Of a stretch of DNA of 59,963 nucleotides, positions 16,337 to 25,280 are shown one piece after another. The translations under genes and the position numbers were made by a program. Under the pieces are notes generated by a model. That model saw only the letters and a program-made list of their open reading frames with translations, did no database searches and was not told the DNA's origin. The number at the start of each line of letters is the position of its first letter. The first letter of the stretch is position 1. Source of the DNA: an uncultured bacterium (lineage in GTDB: Bacteria; Myxococcota_A; UBA9042; PHBI01). Location of the stretch: positions 1 through 59,963 of the forward strand of contig CALHXW010000228.1 in NCBI GenBank assembly GCA_938040325.1, in the 5' to 3' direction.

Positions 16337-17932
16337 TTAGAGGTAGAGCCCCAGCCCTGCCCCTAGGCGCATCACTGGCGACGCAACAGGCGAGGTATCG
16401 CGGCTCACTTCCTCGCCGACGTAGAGGTAGAGCGCCGCGGCGGCCTCGGCAAAGACGAAGACGGTGTCCGTCAGCTCGACGGACGCCCCGATGCCGGCGT
16501 CGACAAGCCCGAGGGCGACGTGGTTGTCCGGCGCACGCCCGTAGTGCTCGAAGCGCTGCCACACCCAGCCAAGCCCCAAGCCACCGCCAAGCTCCAGGGT
16601 CACCCCGGGAAGGTCAACGACATAGGCCAGGCGCAGCTCTACGTTGGTCTCAAGCTGATGGGTGGCGATGAACTCCTTGGCGTAGCTCGAGCCGCAGACC
16701 GACACTCTCGGGCCGAGCGTGAAGCCTTCGAGCTCCCAGCCAAGTGCCAACACACCGCCGTGGCAGAAGGCAGTCTCCCGCGCGCCAAGCGGACTTCGCG
16801 TGACGTAGCCCGCCCGGAGTGAATGGACCGAGTCCGGTCCGTGCTCGCTGCCCTTGCGAGCAAGCCGGGCATACGACGTGCGGTCGAGCGCCTGGTCGGC
16901 CACGCGAACCTCGTCGCCCGCTGAGACCGTGAACGCCCCCTCCAGGAGGGCCGAGGTCGTGCGACCGCGAACGAAGTAGCGACCCGGACGGACACTGATG
17001 GTCCTTTGCTCTTCCCGCCGGTTAACCTCGGCCACGAGCGGCCCCTCGCTGTCATCGCGCAGGACGAACCAGCTCTCGCCTGGTGGCAGGGTCAGCAGCG
17101 CCCGGCCCTCGTCGCGACGCCAACGGGTCAGGACCACCTCGCCGCGTCCCCGCAGCTCGTGTCGGTACGTGGGGTGCTGGACGCCAGCGAAGCTGCGGCT
17201 CGACGCTCGGATCGTGTTGTCGTAGGCGAACCGGTAGGCCTCGTCGACGTCGACGGCGCCGTCACCATCGCCGTCCGCGGCCCCCAAGAGGCCGCTGACC
17301 AGGTAGTGGGTGAAGAAGGAGCCAGAGATGGCGTCGGACTCCTGGGCGTCTTCGCTAGCGGCGCTCGCGGTGAGGTAGACGGCGCCTTTGGCGGTCGTGT
17401 CGGCCTTGAACTTCACGGGCAGCTGGGGCCTGGCCACGCCGCCCTTCACCTGGGTGACAACGCCTGACCGGCACGCATCGATGATGACGAGGCGGAACGC
17501 CGCGCGTGAGCCGCGAATAGCCGCCTCAAGCTCGTCGTGCGGCAGCATCGTGTGGCCAAGGTGGAGACTCTCGGCATCGGCGTGGCCGCTGTAGTAGACG
17601 ATGAGCGTGGCGTCGCCTTGCTGCTCGGTCGCCAGCCGCTGGTTGAGCTCTGCGAGTGCCGCGCGCGCCGTGTCAGCGTCCTCCCCGAGCAGGACGATGG
17701 TGTTCTCCGGTCGAACATCGCCGAGGTCGGTCAGGACCTGGGCGACCTTCTCGGCATCGGCGTGGGCATAGGATAGCGGCAGCTCGTCGGTATCGCCGAG
17801 GTTGTTGCCGATGACCAACGCGTAGCGCTCGCCTGCCTGGACAACGGCTCCCCAGGCACAGAGCAGACCAACCACCGCGATGCCGCGTCTCCACCAGCCG
17901 ACACGTCCACCGCGACGGTCAGCCGCTGTCAT
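16337..17932 (-). CDS. Exported caspase-fold (peptidase C14) protein with C-terminal beta-barrel
   Basis: 531 aa. ATG at 17932 overlaps the previous stop by ATGA. Residues 1-33 form a signal peptide. Residues about 34-270 are a caspase/metacaspase p20-like domain: ERYALVIGNN at the first strand, IVYYSGHA with the catalytic His 117, and LVIIDACRSG with the catalytic Cys 154, both present. A beta-rich linker follows (ALLTLPPGESWFVLRDD). The last 170 residues alternate as amphipathic strands and end in GLGLYL, like an outer-membrane barrel. The protein would place a caspase domain in the periplasm next to a barrel. It is the last gene of the sigma/anti-sigma operon 16337-20195. A degraded copy of its 3' end lies at 9825-9938. 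Confidence 0.85.
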   Translation of the reverse strand: MTAADRRGGRVGWWRRGIAVVGLLCAWGAVVQAGERYALVIGNNLGDTDELPLSYAHADAEKVAQVLTDLGDVRPENTIVLLGEDADTARAALAELNQRLATEQQGDATLIVYYSGHADAESLHLGHTMLPHDELEAAIRGSRAAFRLVIIDACRSGVVTQVKGGVARPQLPVKFKADTTAKGAVYLTASAASEDAQESDAISGSFFTHYLVSGLLGAADGDGDGAVDVDEAYRFAYDNTIRASSRSFAGVQHPTYRHELRGRGEVVLTRWRRDEGRALLTLPPGESWFVLRDDSEGPLVAEVNRREEQRTISVRPGRYFVRGRTTSALLEGAFTVSAGDEVRVADQALDRTSYARLARKGSEHGPDSVHSLRAGYVTRSPLGARETAFCHGGVLALGWELEGFTLGPRVSVCGSSYAKEFIATHQLETNVELRLAYVVDLPGVTLELGGGLGLGWVWQRFEHYGRAPDNHVALGLVDAGIGASVELTDTVFVFAEAAAALYLYVGEEVSRDTSPVASPVMRLGAGLGLYL

Positions 17933-18744
17933 GGTCGGTCCTGCTTGACGAGCATCAGCGAGCTAACCGTGCAGCCTGCGATTGGCTCCGGCGCTCGGCC
18001 AGCGGTCTTGAGTTGCTCGGTGAGCTCACCGAGCTGGAAGCTGCCGCGGCAGAAGATGGCGTAGACGTCCTCACGACCGAGCGTCGCGTCGAGCTCGGTC
18101 GACAGCGGCACCGCCCGCGTTCCGCGCCCCTCGACCTTGCCGCTCCCGCTGCCGCTGGCCGGGAAGTAGGTCGACACGACCCCCGCGCCGTCGCGGCTCA
18201 AGATCGCCAGATCCACCGGCCCAGGACTGGTCACAAACCACTGCACGCGGTCACCCGGGTAGACAACGCCGCCCCGACGGGCCGCAAACTTGGGCTCTTC
18301 GATGACCTCACCGGTCCCGACCACGTAGTTGATGGTGGGCTTGCCCTTGGTTCGAATCTCCGGCGGCCGGTCGGTGTTGACGACCTGAACGAGCAGAAAC
18401 GCACACGCCGCTAGCGACATGACCAGCATGGCAGGACCGATGGCCCGACGCTGCCACGAGCGCGGTCGATGAACGGTTGCCCCGGTCGGCCTGGCCGGAG
18501 ACGCCTGACCGGCAGACGTCAGCGTCGCGAGCTCACCGTCGATGTCACGCGCCTCGAAGCGGCTCTTTTCAGCCACCAAGGTCGCGTGACGGGCCGCACA
18601 GCTGTCGCAGCTCTCCAGGTGGGAGCGGCTGAGCGCGACGTCGCCTGGTGCCAGCTCGCCCGCCAAGAGCTGGTCGAGCCGGTAGTCGGATAGGTGGGTG
18701 TCTGCCGTGACGACGTCGTCGTCGCCGAGGTTCTCGTCACTCAT
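17929..18744 (-). CDS. Zinc-finger anti-sigma factor with DUF4384-like outer domain
   Basis: 271 aa. ATG at 18744 is inside the ATGA overlap with the upstream stop. Residues about 20-65 hold the anti-sigma zinc motif HLESCDSCAARH (HxxxCxxC). One membrane helix (AIGPAMLVMSLAACAFLLVQVV) follows near residue 110. The outer domain contains YPGDRVQWFVTSPGP, GAGVVSTYFPASG and VYAIFCRGSFQLGEL, related to the protein at 7284-8225 and to DUF4384, a domain often fused or linked to caspase proteins. It overlaps the caspase gene, so the sensor and the caspase are made together. Confidence 0.8.
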   Translation of the reverse strand: MSDENLGDDDVVTADTHLSDYRLDQLLAGELAPGDVALSRSHLESCDSCAARHATLVAEKSRFEARDIDGELATLTSAGQASPARPTGATVHRPRSWQRRAIGPAMLVMSLAACAFLLVQVVNTDRPPEIRTKGKPTINYVVGTGEVIEEPKFAARRGGVVYPGDRVQWFVTSPGPVDLAILSRDGAGVVSTYFPASGSGSGKVEGRGTRAVPLSTELDATLGREDVYAIFCRGSFQLGELTEQLKTAGRAPEPIAGCTVSSLMLVKQDRP

Positions 18745-19550
18745 GGGGCCCATCCTGGCCAGAAGACTTGGACCGGCCCCTTGCCAAACACCACCTCCAC
18801 CTGGCCGTCGGTGGCGGGCGTCAGCTGGTCATGGGAGGGACTCGGGCCCGGACAACCCGCGGCGCGCGTGTTGGTGTAGATGCAGTCGGGATCGCCGTCG
18901 CTGGGATCGAGCTCGCCGCCTGCGCAGGTCGAGGCAGCCGCGACCCAGCACGCCGTGTACTCGGGCTGAGCGACGCGAAAGTCCTCGTCGGCGACCACGC
19001 GCAGCAAGTGAAAGCCCTGGCTCAGCGGGGCCCCGAGACGCTGCGCTGCGTAGGTTCCTGGCTGAACATCGCTGGCGACGTAAGCGAGCACGTGGCTCGT
19101 GACGAGACCGCCGCCGAGCGTCAGCTCGCGCGCGAAGGGGTCGCCGTCAAAGCTGGGATCGGTCACAACCAGCGCCGCAAGACCGACCCGCACCTCGTCT
19201 GGTCGCTGACCGTCGACGCTGTAGTCATTGAGCTGGTCCACCTGCGGGTAGCGCAAGAACTCGGCCTCAAAGGTATGAGGGAGGCCGTTCGGCACAATCG
19301 TTCGCTCGCCGGTCGTCGCCGCGCCGCCCAGGTCGTCGATCCAGTGGAGCGTCACCGCGAGCCCCGCCTTGTTGGCGAAGCTGTCGTCCGTGACGCGCCC
19401 GTCGAGCGTCACCACCGGCAGTCCTTGGTAGTCCGCATCGACGTACGCATCACAGCCTGCGACCGCCGCCATGCAGGCGAGCAAACCCGCGAGCCACGCC
19501 GCGACTCCAAGACCCGCAACCGGCAACCTATCTGGGCACCGGGCTACCAT
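18741..19550 (-). CDS. Lipoprotein of unknown function in the sigma/caspase operon
   Basis: 269 aa. ATG at 19550 follows AAGGAG by 6 nt; eight more upstream codons lack a site. The signal peptide is long and ends in a lipobox VAGC (Cys about 33). The mature part looks like one or two beta-sandwich domains (VVTLDGRVTDDSFANKAGL, VTLHWIDDLGGAAT), with four further Cys late in the chain (TACWVAAASTCAGG, DCIYTN, GCPGP). It lies between the sigma gene and the anti-sigma gene and overlaps the latter by 4 nt. It could be an outer-membrane sensor feeding the anti-sigma factor; inference. Confidence 0.7.
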   Translation of the reverse strand: MVARCPDRLPVAGLGVAAWLAGLLACMAAVAGCDAYVDADYQGLPVVTLDGRVTDDSFANKAGLAVTLHWIDDLGGAATTGERTIVPNGLPHTFEAEFLRYPQVDQLNDYSVDGQRPDEVRVGLAALVVTDPSFDGDPFARELTLGGGLVTSHVLAYVASDVQPGTYAAQRLGAPLSQGFHLLRVVADEDFRVAQPEYTACWVAAASTCAGGELDPSDGDPDCIYTNTRAAGCPGPSPSHDQLTPATDGQVEVVFGKGPVQVFWPGWAP

Positions 19551-19673
19551 CTTCGACTCCTTATCGAAGCACACGCTCTCAAACCGACCACATTCCTTGA
19601 GCGGGCCGAGTGGCCCCCTTCAGTCGGTTGGAACGTAGGTCCGCGCGCGGGGCAAAATATGTGGCTGGACCGG

Positions 19674-20195
19674 TCACGCCGTCGCCTCCCGCACCAAGCG
19701 AAGTCGCTTCTCCGCTTGGTCGATGGCGCGCTGCAGAAGGTTGGTGACTTGGCGACGCGAGCACCCGAAGACCTCGGCGATCTCGGCGTGAGTCATGCCG
19801 TCGACATGGTAGTAAATGAGGACCGCCGCGCAGTCTTCGTCGAGCTCATCGATGACCTTGCGCACGTCCGCGATCGCCTCGGCGCCGCCGTCCCGTCCGG
19901 CGTTCGGCGGTGGTAGGTGCTCGTCGCGCAGCCGGGCCCGGTTCTTGTGCTGACGAATGCGGTTGAGGCAGGCGTGGGTGGTTGCGCGATAGATCCATGC
20001 CGCGTTGTTGCGCACGCCCTCGAGCTGCTCAGGCCGAGCGGCTAGGCCGCTGAAGAGCTCTTGGAGAACCTCCTCAGCATCGGTCTCGCTGCTGAGGATC
20101 TGACGCGCCCGACGCAGCACCACGTGGCCATGGCTCCGATAGAGCGTCGCGAGCTTGCGCTGGACCTCTGGCTCCAAGCCTGCTGCGCTAACCAT
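19674..20195 (-). CDS. ECF RNA polymerase sigma factor
   Basis: 173 aa, ATG at 20195. Region 2 spans about residues 12-85 (LYRSHGHVVLRRARQIL, DAEEVLQELFSGLAA, AWIYRATTHACLNRIRQHK). Region 4 spans about 115-165 with the helix-turn-helix MTHAEIAEVFGCSRRQVTNL. It heads the operon followed, after a 123-bp gap, by the lipoprotein, the zinc anti-sigma and the caspase protein. It is related to the sigma factor at 8311-8814. No clear Shine-Dalgarno sequence precedes the ATG. Confidence 0.9.
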   Translation of the reverse strand: MVSAAGLEPEVQRKLATLYRSHGHVVLRRARQILSSETDAEEVLQELFSGLAARPEQLEGVRNNAAWIYRATTHACLNRIRQHKNRARLRDEHLPPPNAGRDGGAEAIADVRKVIDELDEDCAAVLIYYHVDGMTHAEIAEVFGCSRRQVTNLLQRAIDQAEKRLRLVREATA

Positions 20196-20271
20196 GAGTA
20201 GTTTAAGGAGATGAATCTCGACGCCCGCCTGTCGACTGCCTTAGAGGCTTCGCCATGCTACACGATCGACC

Positions 20272-21246
20272 ATGGCATCCAACCCCCTACCGATTCTTTG
20301 CCGCCGCGCGACCGTCCTTGGGCTGCTGCTAGCGCCCGGCATGGGCCTTGGCTGTGTCGATCTTGCCGAGCGCGAGACGGTCGCCTCGGTCCCTCGTCCC
20401 GCCACGGCCCCGCCCTCGCTGAGCCCCGACCTGGACCTCGTCGACGCTGCACAGCGGTGCATCGACCACACGTCGGTCTGCAGCACCGAGGCCATCTCAG
20501 GCTGCGTCGCCGGCCTCTGGTGTTCGCCGACCCGCAGCGACTACCGTCAGTGGCGAGCCAGTGTCTACGACTGCGACACCAGCTCGTTCACCGGCAACAA
20601 CAACGGCGACAAGACGACCGCCGTTGCCACGGGCATCGCGACGAACTACGTCGGCCGCTGCGAGGACTTTGAGACCCGCTGCGCCGGCGAGCTGGCCGCG
20701 TACCGCTGGCCGAGCGACCAGTGCGTCGACACCGTCAGTGACGAGGAAGCCAAGCGTCGCGCGGGCTGCTTTGAGGGCGCATCGTGCGATGATGCGATGC
20801 GCTGTCTCACCGACAGCCTTGCCCCGTACGCGCCTCTTGTCGCCGAAACGTGCCGGCCTGACCCTGACGACGCACGGCTCGCCGTGGACATCGTGTGCCT
20901 CAGCGAGTCCACGTATGTCTTCGCGCCCACCCAGCCTGATACGTTCTTCACGGTGTTTCCCGGCGACACCACCACCACCGGCCTAGACATCCTCCAGGAC
21001 GGCCGTGTGGTGGCCGACAGCCTGATTCGAGAGTTCAGCGTCGAGGTCACGCCGCTCGACGAGCTCGACGCGATCAGCTTCAACCCGGCGTCCCGGAGCC
21101 TGACCATCGGGCTGCCCAGCGGCGCGGCGGTTGCCCGCGGGCGACTCACCCTGCAGGCCAACGTGCACGTCGAGCAGGACAGCATCTGCACCGCCCAGCT
21201 CCGCCAGACCATCGACTACACCGTTGTCGCGGTCCAGCGGCCCTAG
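20272..21246 (+). CDS. Lipoprotein of unknown function
   Basis: 324 aa, ATG at 20272 with no strong ribosome site. The signal peptide (ILCRRATVLGLLLAPGMGL) ends in GLGC, a lipobox-like site (Cys 28). Residues about 60-200 carry about a dozen paired Cys (CIDHTSVCSTEAISGCVAG, CEDFETRCAG, CFEGASCDDAMRC), and the last 100 residues form a beta-rich region. Divergent from the sigma gene at 20195 across 76 bp, so the two may share control and this may be a sigma target. No domain recognised. Confidence 0.7.
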   Translation: MASNPLPILCRRATVLGLLLAPGMGLGCVDLAERETVASVPRPATAPPSLSPDLDLVDAAQRCIDHTSVCSTEAISGCVAGLWCSPTRSDYRQWRASVYDCDTSSFTGNNNGDKTTAVATGIATNYVGRCEDFETRCAGELAAYRWPSDQCVDTVSDEEAKRRAGCFEGASCDDAMRCLTDSLAPYAPLVAETCRPDPDDARLAVDIVCLSESTYVFAPTQPDTFFTVFPGDTTTTGLDILQDGRVVADSLIREFSVEVTPLDELDAISFNPASRSLTIGLPSGAAVARGRLTLQANVHVEQDSICTAQLRQTIDYTVVAVQRP

Positions 21247-21315
21247 CCTTAGCGGCGTCGCCCACGGAAATGCGGCCGGCGGACGAACTCGGTGCTCGGC
21301 GGCACGAGCGCCGGT

Positions 21316-24300
21316 CTAGCTCGGCTGAACCGCGCGTCGCTGCCGACGGCCGTAGAGCAGTCCTAGGGCGACCAGAACGAGCGCGGGCGCGGCAGGAACA
21401 CCCTCGCCGCCGCTGCAGCCGTCTCCACCCTCAAACGAACCGGTCACATCGATGACCTCGCAGGCGCTGGGCTCATCGGTGCAGCGAAAGCCTGCCTCTT
21501 CGAAGCAGGTCGCCGAGCAACCGTCACCACTGCTGGTGTTGCCGTCGTCGCACTGCTCGAAGCGGTCGATGACCCCGTCGCCACATGCGGCCTCGCAGCC
21601 GTCTGCGCCGTCGTCCTTGAAGCCGACCTCGCACTCACACGCGAAGCCTCCGGGGGTGTTGGTGCAGTCGGCGTTGTCGCCGCACGGGGCGCTCGCCGCG
21701 CACTCGTCGACGTCGACACACACCCGACCGTCGCCGGTGAATCCGGCAGGGCACGCACACTCGAAGCCGCCGGCAACGTTGGTGCAGGTGGCGCCTTCCG
21801 CGCAGTCGTTGGTGCCGTCTGCGCACTCATCGACGTCGCTGCACGACCCGTCATCGCCCGTGACGTAGCCTGCCGCGCAGTCGCACGCGAAGCCGCCATC
21901 CGTGTTTCGGCACGTCTCGGCATCGCCGCAGGTGTCGGAGCCCACCGCGCACTCATCGACATCGATGCAGACGCTGCCGTTGCCGGTGTAGCCTTCGCCG
22001 CAAGCACACTCGAAGCCACCGTCGGTGTTGCTGCACGTCGCTTCCGGCGCGCATGCACCGGCGCTTTGGCACTCGTCGATGTCGACGCAGCCGCCCGCCC
22101 CGTCCGCCTCGTAGCCCGCCGCGCAGGCGCTGCAGGTGAAGCCACCATCGGTGTTGACGCAGGAAAGACCTGTACCGCACGTGGCCGTTCCGGCGGCGCA
22201 CTCATCGACGTCGACGCACGCTGACGCGTCGTTGGGATCAGCCTCGTAGCCGGCACTGCACGCGCACTCGAAGCCGCCAAGCGTGTTGACGCACCCGGCG
22301 TTCGCGCCGCAGTCCGCGGTCCCCGCCAGGCACTCGTCGATGTCAAAGCAGGTCTCGCCGTTGCCCTGGTAGCCCGCGTCGCAGGCGCACTCAAAGCCAC
22401 CGACTGTGTTGGTGCACGTGGCCAGTCCGTCGCACGTGTCGGTGCCAGCGGCGCACTCGTCCACATCCGTGCAGGTCACGCCGTCGCCGGTCCATCCACC
22501 GTCGCACGCGCACTCGAAGCCGCCATGAGTGTTCGAGCACACGGCCTCAGCCGCGCAGTTGTCGGTCAGTGCGAGGCACTCGTCGATGTCGAAGCACGTC
22601 GCACCGTCGCCAGCGAAGCCAACGCCGCAGCTGCAGCTCACGCTGCCGACGAGGTTGAGGCACGTGGCCTCGGGGGCGCAGCCGGACACCGTGGCGCCGA
22701 GCGCACACTCATCGATGTCGACGCAGTCACCTTCAGCATTCCGCTCATAGCCGTCGTCGCATGGGCACGAGAAGCTGCCGAACGTGTTGACGCAGACCTC
22801 GTTGGCGTCGCACACGCTGGTCGCTTGCAAGCACTCGTCGATGTCGGCGCAGGCGGTGCCGTCGCCGGCCGTGCCGGTCGGGCACATGCACTCGAAGCTG
22901 TTGTCGACGTTGGTGCACGTGGCAGCCGGGTCACAGTTGTCGAGACCTCGGTTGCACGCGCAGAGCTCGGCACTCGGCGGGCCAGGGCTTGCCTCGGTCA
23001 GGGTGATGCGGCTGTCGACGGCGATGCTGTTGCCTGAGTACGTCTGCTCGTGACCGTTTGGCCAGCGAACGACGATGGTGTCGATCTGGGTTTCGCTACC
23101 GAGCCCGAACTCGAGCAGCAGGCTGTTCTGGGAGCCACGCCCAGCACCGCCGCTGACCTCTTTAACGAAGTGGCGCGTCGGCGTGTAGACCCAGACGCGG
23201 GCACCCACGGCAGCGCGATTGCTGTACTGCGTCGCCAGCTTGACCTGGAGCCAGTGGTTGCTGGTGATGGTGTCGTTGCGCCACAGACGGTTGCCGGTCT
23301 CGACGTCGGTGGTCACGAAGAGGTCCAGGTCGCCGTCGTTGTCGATGTCAGCGAACGCCACGCCACGACCGTCGAAGAGCCCGCCGCCGGCCAGGCTCGT
23401 CGTGATGTCGGTGAACGTTCCGTCCCCCTGGTTGTGAAAGAGCACGTTCGCGGTGGATGCTGGGGAGAATCCGTTGGTCACGAAGAAGTCTTCGAAGCCG
23501 TCGTTGTCGATGTCGCCGACGTTGGCGGAGATGCCCCAGCCAAGCGCGTCCGCCGTGCCGGACGCGCCCGTGACGTTGACGAAGTTCGTGGTGTTGCCGC
23601 TCGGCACGTTCTCGTAGAGGGCGTTGTCGACAGGCGTCGGGTCGGCACCGGGCCAGGTGGTCCAGTAGAGATCCATGTCGAGGTCGTTGTCGTAGTCGAA
23701 GGCGATGACGCCCATGCCCAAGCCGGTGGCACCGACGCCGTTGTCGGTGATGTCGCTGAAGGTTCCACAGTCGTTGAGGTAGACGCTGTTGGGGTCGAAC
23801 GAGCGGTTGCCGACAAAGAGGTCGGGCCAGCCATTGTCGTCGAGGTCGCTCGCGACAACGCCCACGCCCGTCACGTCATCGTCGATCTGCAGCAGGCCAG
23901 CGACGTTGGTGAACGTCATGTTGCCGCTGTTGATGTAGAGGATCTGCTCGCCGATGGCGTTGACGTAGACATCGAGCAGACCGTCGCGGTTGTAGTCGAG
24001 GAGGGTGACGCCGCGGCTCGAGTCGGTGGCGGTCAGGCCCGTGGAACCCGCCACGTTGGTGAAGGTGTGTTCACCACCAGGGCCGACGGGACCGTTGTTG
24101 CGGTAGAGCTCGTCGCGACCGCCGGCGAAGTTGACCACGTAGAGATCGAGGTCGCCGTCGTTGTCGAGGTCGCCCCAGGCAGCGCCGACAGAAAACGCCT
24201 GGTCTGTGCCAAGGCCAGCCGCCAGCGTGACGTCGGTGAAGCTGCCGCCACCATCGTTGCGGTAGAGACGGTTGGGCTGAATCGCCCCAGGGGTGTCGCC

Positions 24301-24492
24301 TTTGATGGTGAGGTACACGTCGGCGAGGCCGTCGTTGTTGTAGTCGCCGAACGCGACCGACTCCACAAGGACGCCCGGGAGCTCAAGCGAGGTGCCGGCC
24401 GCAATCTCCGTGAAGACCGGTTGAGCGTTTGCTGGCGTTGCTATCAGCAAGAGCGGCCCAGCGCAGAGCGCAAGCAGTGAAGTGCGTGTCAT
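21316..24492 (-). CDS. FG-GAP/VCBS propeller, ASPIC/UnbV and EGF-like protein with MYXO-CTERM tail
   Basis: 1058 aa. ATG at 24492 opens a signal peptide ending at PANA. Residues about 25-410 are a seven-bladed-type FG-GAP/VCBS propeller with calcium motifs (FGDYNNDGLADVYLT, WGDLDNDGDLDLYVVN, FADIDNDGDLDLFVTT). Residues about 415-505 match the ASPIC/UnbV domain (NHWLQVKL, VGARVWVYT, IVVRWPNGHEQTY). Then come eleven EGF-like units, ten starting D(I/V)DEC as in calcium-binding EGF modules, and a CDDGNTSSGDGCS module. The end, a Cys/Gly patch, PALVLVALGLLYG and RRQRR, is a MYXO-CTERM tail. A large calcium-dependent surface protein, plausibly for adhesion or recognition. Confidence 0.9.
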   Translation of the reverse strand: MTRTSLLALCAGPLLLIATPANAQPVFTEIAAGTSLELPGVLVESVAFGDYNNDGLADVYLTIKGDTPGAIQPNRLYRNDGGGSFTDVTLAAGLGTDQAFSVGAAWGDLDNDGDLDLYVVNFAGGRDELYRNNGPVGPGGEHTFTNVAGSTGLTATDSSRGVTLLDYNRDGLLDVYVNAIGEQILYINSGNMTFTNVAGLLQIDDDVTGVGVVASDLDDNGWPDLFVGNRSFDPNSVYLNDCGTFSDITDNGVGATGLGMGVIAFDYDNDLDMDLYWTTWPGADPTPVDNALYENVPSGNTTNFVNVTGASGTADALGWGISANVGDIDNDGFEDFFVTNGFSPASTANVLFHNQGDGTFTDITTSLAGGGLFDGRGVAFADIDNDGDLDLFVTTDVETGNRLWRNDTITSNHWLQVKLATQYSNRAAVGARVWVYTPTRHFVKEVSGGAGRGSQNSLLLEFGLGSETQIDTIVVRWPNGHEQTYSGNSIAVDSRITLTEASPGPPSAELCACNRGLDNCDPAATCTNVDNSFECMCPTGTAGDGTACADIDECLQATSVCDANEVCVNTFGSFSCPCDDGYERNAEGDCVDIDECALGATVSGCAPEATCLNLVGSVSCSCGVGFAGDGATCFDIDECLALTDNCAAEAVCSNTHGGFECACDGGWTGDGVTCTDVDECAAGTDTCDGLATCTNTVGGFECACDAGYQGNGETCFDIDECLAGTADCGANAGCVNTLGGFECACSAGYEADPNDASACVDVDECAAGTATCGTGLSCVNTDGGFTCSACAAGYEADGAGGCVDIDECQSAGACAPEATCSNTDGGFECACGEGYTGNGSVCIDVDECAVGSDTCGDAETCRNTDGGFACDCAAGYVTGDDGSCSDVDECADGTNDCAEGATCTNVAGGFECACPAGFTGDGRVCVDVDECAASAPCGDNADCTNTPGGFACECEVGFKDDGADGCEAACGDGVIDRFEQCDDGNTSSGDGCSATCFEEAGFRCTDEPSACEVIDVTGSFEGGDGCSGGEGVPAAPALVLVALGLLYGRRQRRAVQPS

Positions 24493-24521
24493 CGTGTCCC
24501 CGAGTCATGTCTGTGGTTGGA

Positions 24522-24539
24522 GGAGGCTATTTCGCCTCC
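24522..24539 (-). promoter_or_regulatory. Hairpin in the leader of the FG-GAP/EGF gene
   Basis: GGAGGC (24522-24527) and GCCTCC (24534-24539) form a 6-bp stem with a 6-nt loop, about 30 nt upstream of the ATG at 24492. It could affect mRNA stability or initiation; weak evidence. Confidence 0.3.
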
Positions 24540-24622
24540 GCCGTCGTTGCAATGGGCGTTATGGGCGCGCTCCTGTTTCTGCCGGGATTGACAGCAAAAA
24601 AAGTTTCGCTTCGGAAACGAAC

Positions 24623-24637
24623 ACTTACACTGTAAGT
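24623..24637. promoter_or_regulatory. Perfect palindrome ACTTACA-C-TGTAAGT, probable operator
   Basis: Two 7-bp arms around one central C lie in the 194-bp divergent region, 50 nt upstream of the ECF sigma start at 24687. An adjoining imperfect repeat GTTTC...GAAAC is at 24603-24618. This looks like a binding site for a dimeric regulator controlling the operon 24687-29597, the divergent gene, or both. The regulator is not in the window. Confidence 0.45.
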
Positions 24638-24686
24638 TCAAGAAAGTTGAAACACCTCGCGGCGGCCGCGGCTATGGAGGGTGTCT

Positions 24687-25280
24687 ATGTCAAACCAACT
24701 CCCAGCATCGATTGCGCAAAGTGACGCCGAGCTTGTCGAGAGCGCACGGCGTGGTGACGCCGCCGCATGGCGGCAGCTGATCCGACGCCACACGCCGATG
24801 GTGCACCGCCTCTCGGCGCGTATGCTCGGCGCGGGAGCGGATGCAGAGGACGCCTGCCAAGAGGCGTTTATGAAGATGCATCGAGCGATCGACAGCTACG
24901 ACACCGCCAGGCCGCTTGGCCCGTGGCTGGGCCGAATCACCTACCACGTGTGTCTCAAGCGGCTTGGTGCCGCGAAGAGAGGCGGCCCCGTCATCGATCC
25001 GTCGAGCTTGGCGCATGTCGCCGACGAGCGGGCAGCGGGTCCTGAGCGCGCAGCAGCGTCCCGTCAGACCGGCCAGCTGGTCACCGCCGCCATGTCGCGA
25101 CTGTCCGCGCAGGACCGCGCGCTGGTGACCCTGAGCTACCGCGACGGGCTGACCGACGCGGAAGTCAGCGTGGCCGTCGGCATGAACCGAAACACGGTCA
25201 GGACGCGCCTGCACCGTGCGCGACAGGTACTGCGGCGGGCTCTGACGCCCGTCCTTGGCTCCGGTGGGGGTGGCGGATGA
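24687..25280 (+). CDS. ECF RNA polymerase sigma factor
   Basis: 197 aa. ATG at 24687 is chosen because GGAGGG ends 5 nt upstream; the in-frame GTG at 24681 would overlap that site. Region 2 spans about residues 22-95 (WRQLIRRHTPMVHRLSARML, DAEDACQEAFMKMHRAI, PWLGRITYHVCLKRL). Region 4 spans about 135-190 with the helix-turn-helix LTDAEVSVAVGMNRNTVRTR. It starts a seven-gene operon; its stop overlaps the next start by ATGA. The partner encoded by that gene is presumably its anti-sigma factor. Confidence 0.92.
   Translation: MSNQLPASIAQSDAELVESARRGDAAAWRQLIRRHTPMVHRLSARMLGAGADAEDACQEAFMKMHRAIDSYDTARPLGPWLGRITYHVCLKRLGAAKRGGPVIDPSSLAHVADERAAGPERAAASRQTGQLVTAAMSRLSAQDRALVTLSYRDGLTDAEVSVAVGMNRNTVRTRLHRARQVLRRALTPVLGSGGGGG

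Noticed and set aside
18340..18362. GGTTCGAATC, which looks like a tRNA T-loop
   Set aside because: Lies inside the anti-sigma gene; no acceptor stem or anticodon arm could be drawn around it.
20211..20672. Plus-strand frame starting just after an AAGGAG
   Set aside because: The ribosome site is good, but after about 40 codons the frame becomes an Arg-rich shadow of the lipoprotein gene at 20272-21246, whose protein has a signal peptide and conserved Cys pattern. The AAGGAG may serve a leader or be chance.
23050..24480. Long plus-strand open frame of 476 codons opposite the FG-GAP/EGF gene
   Set aside because: It is the complement of a Gly/Asp-rich coding region, with Val/Asp/Glu-rich random composition, no signal or domain and no ribosome site.
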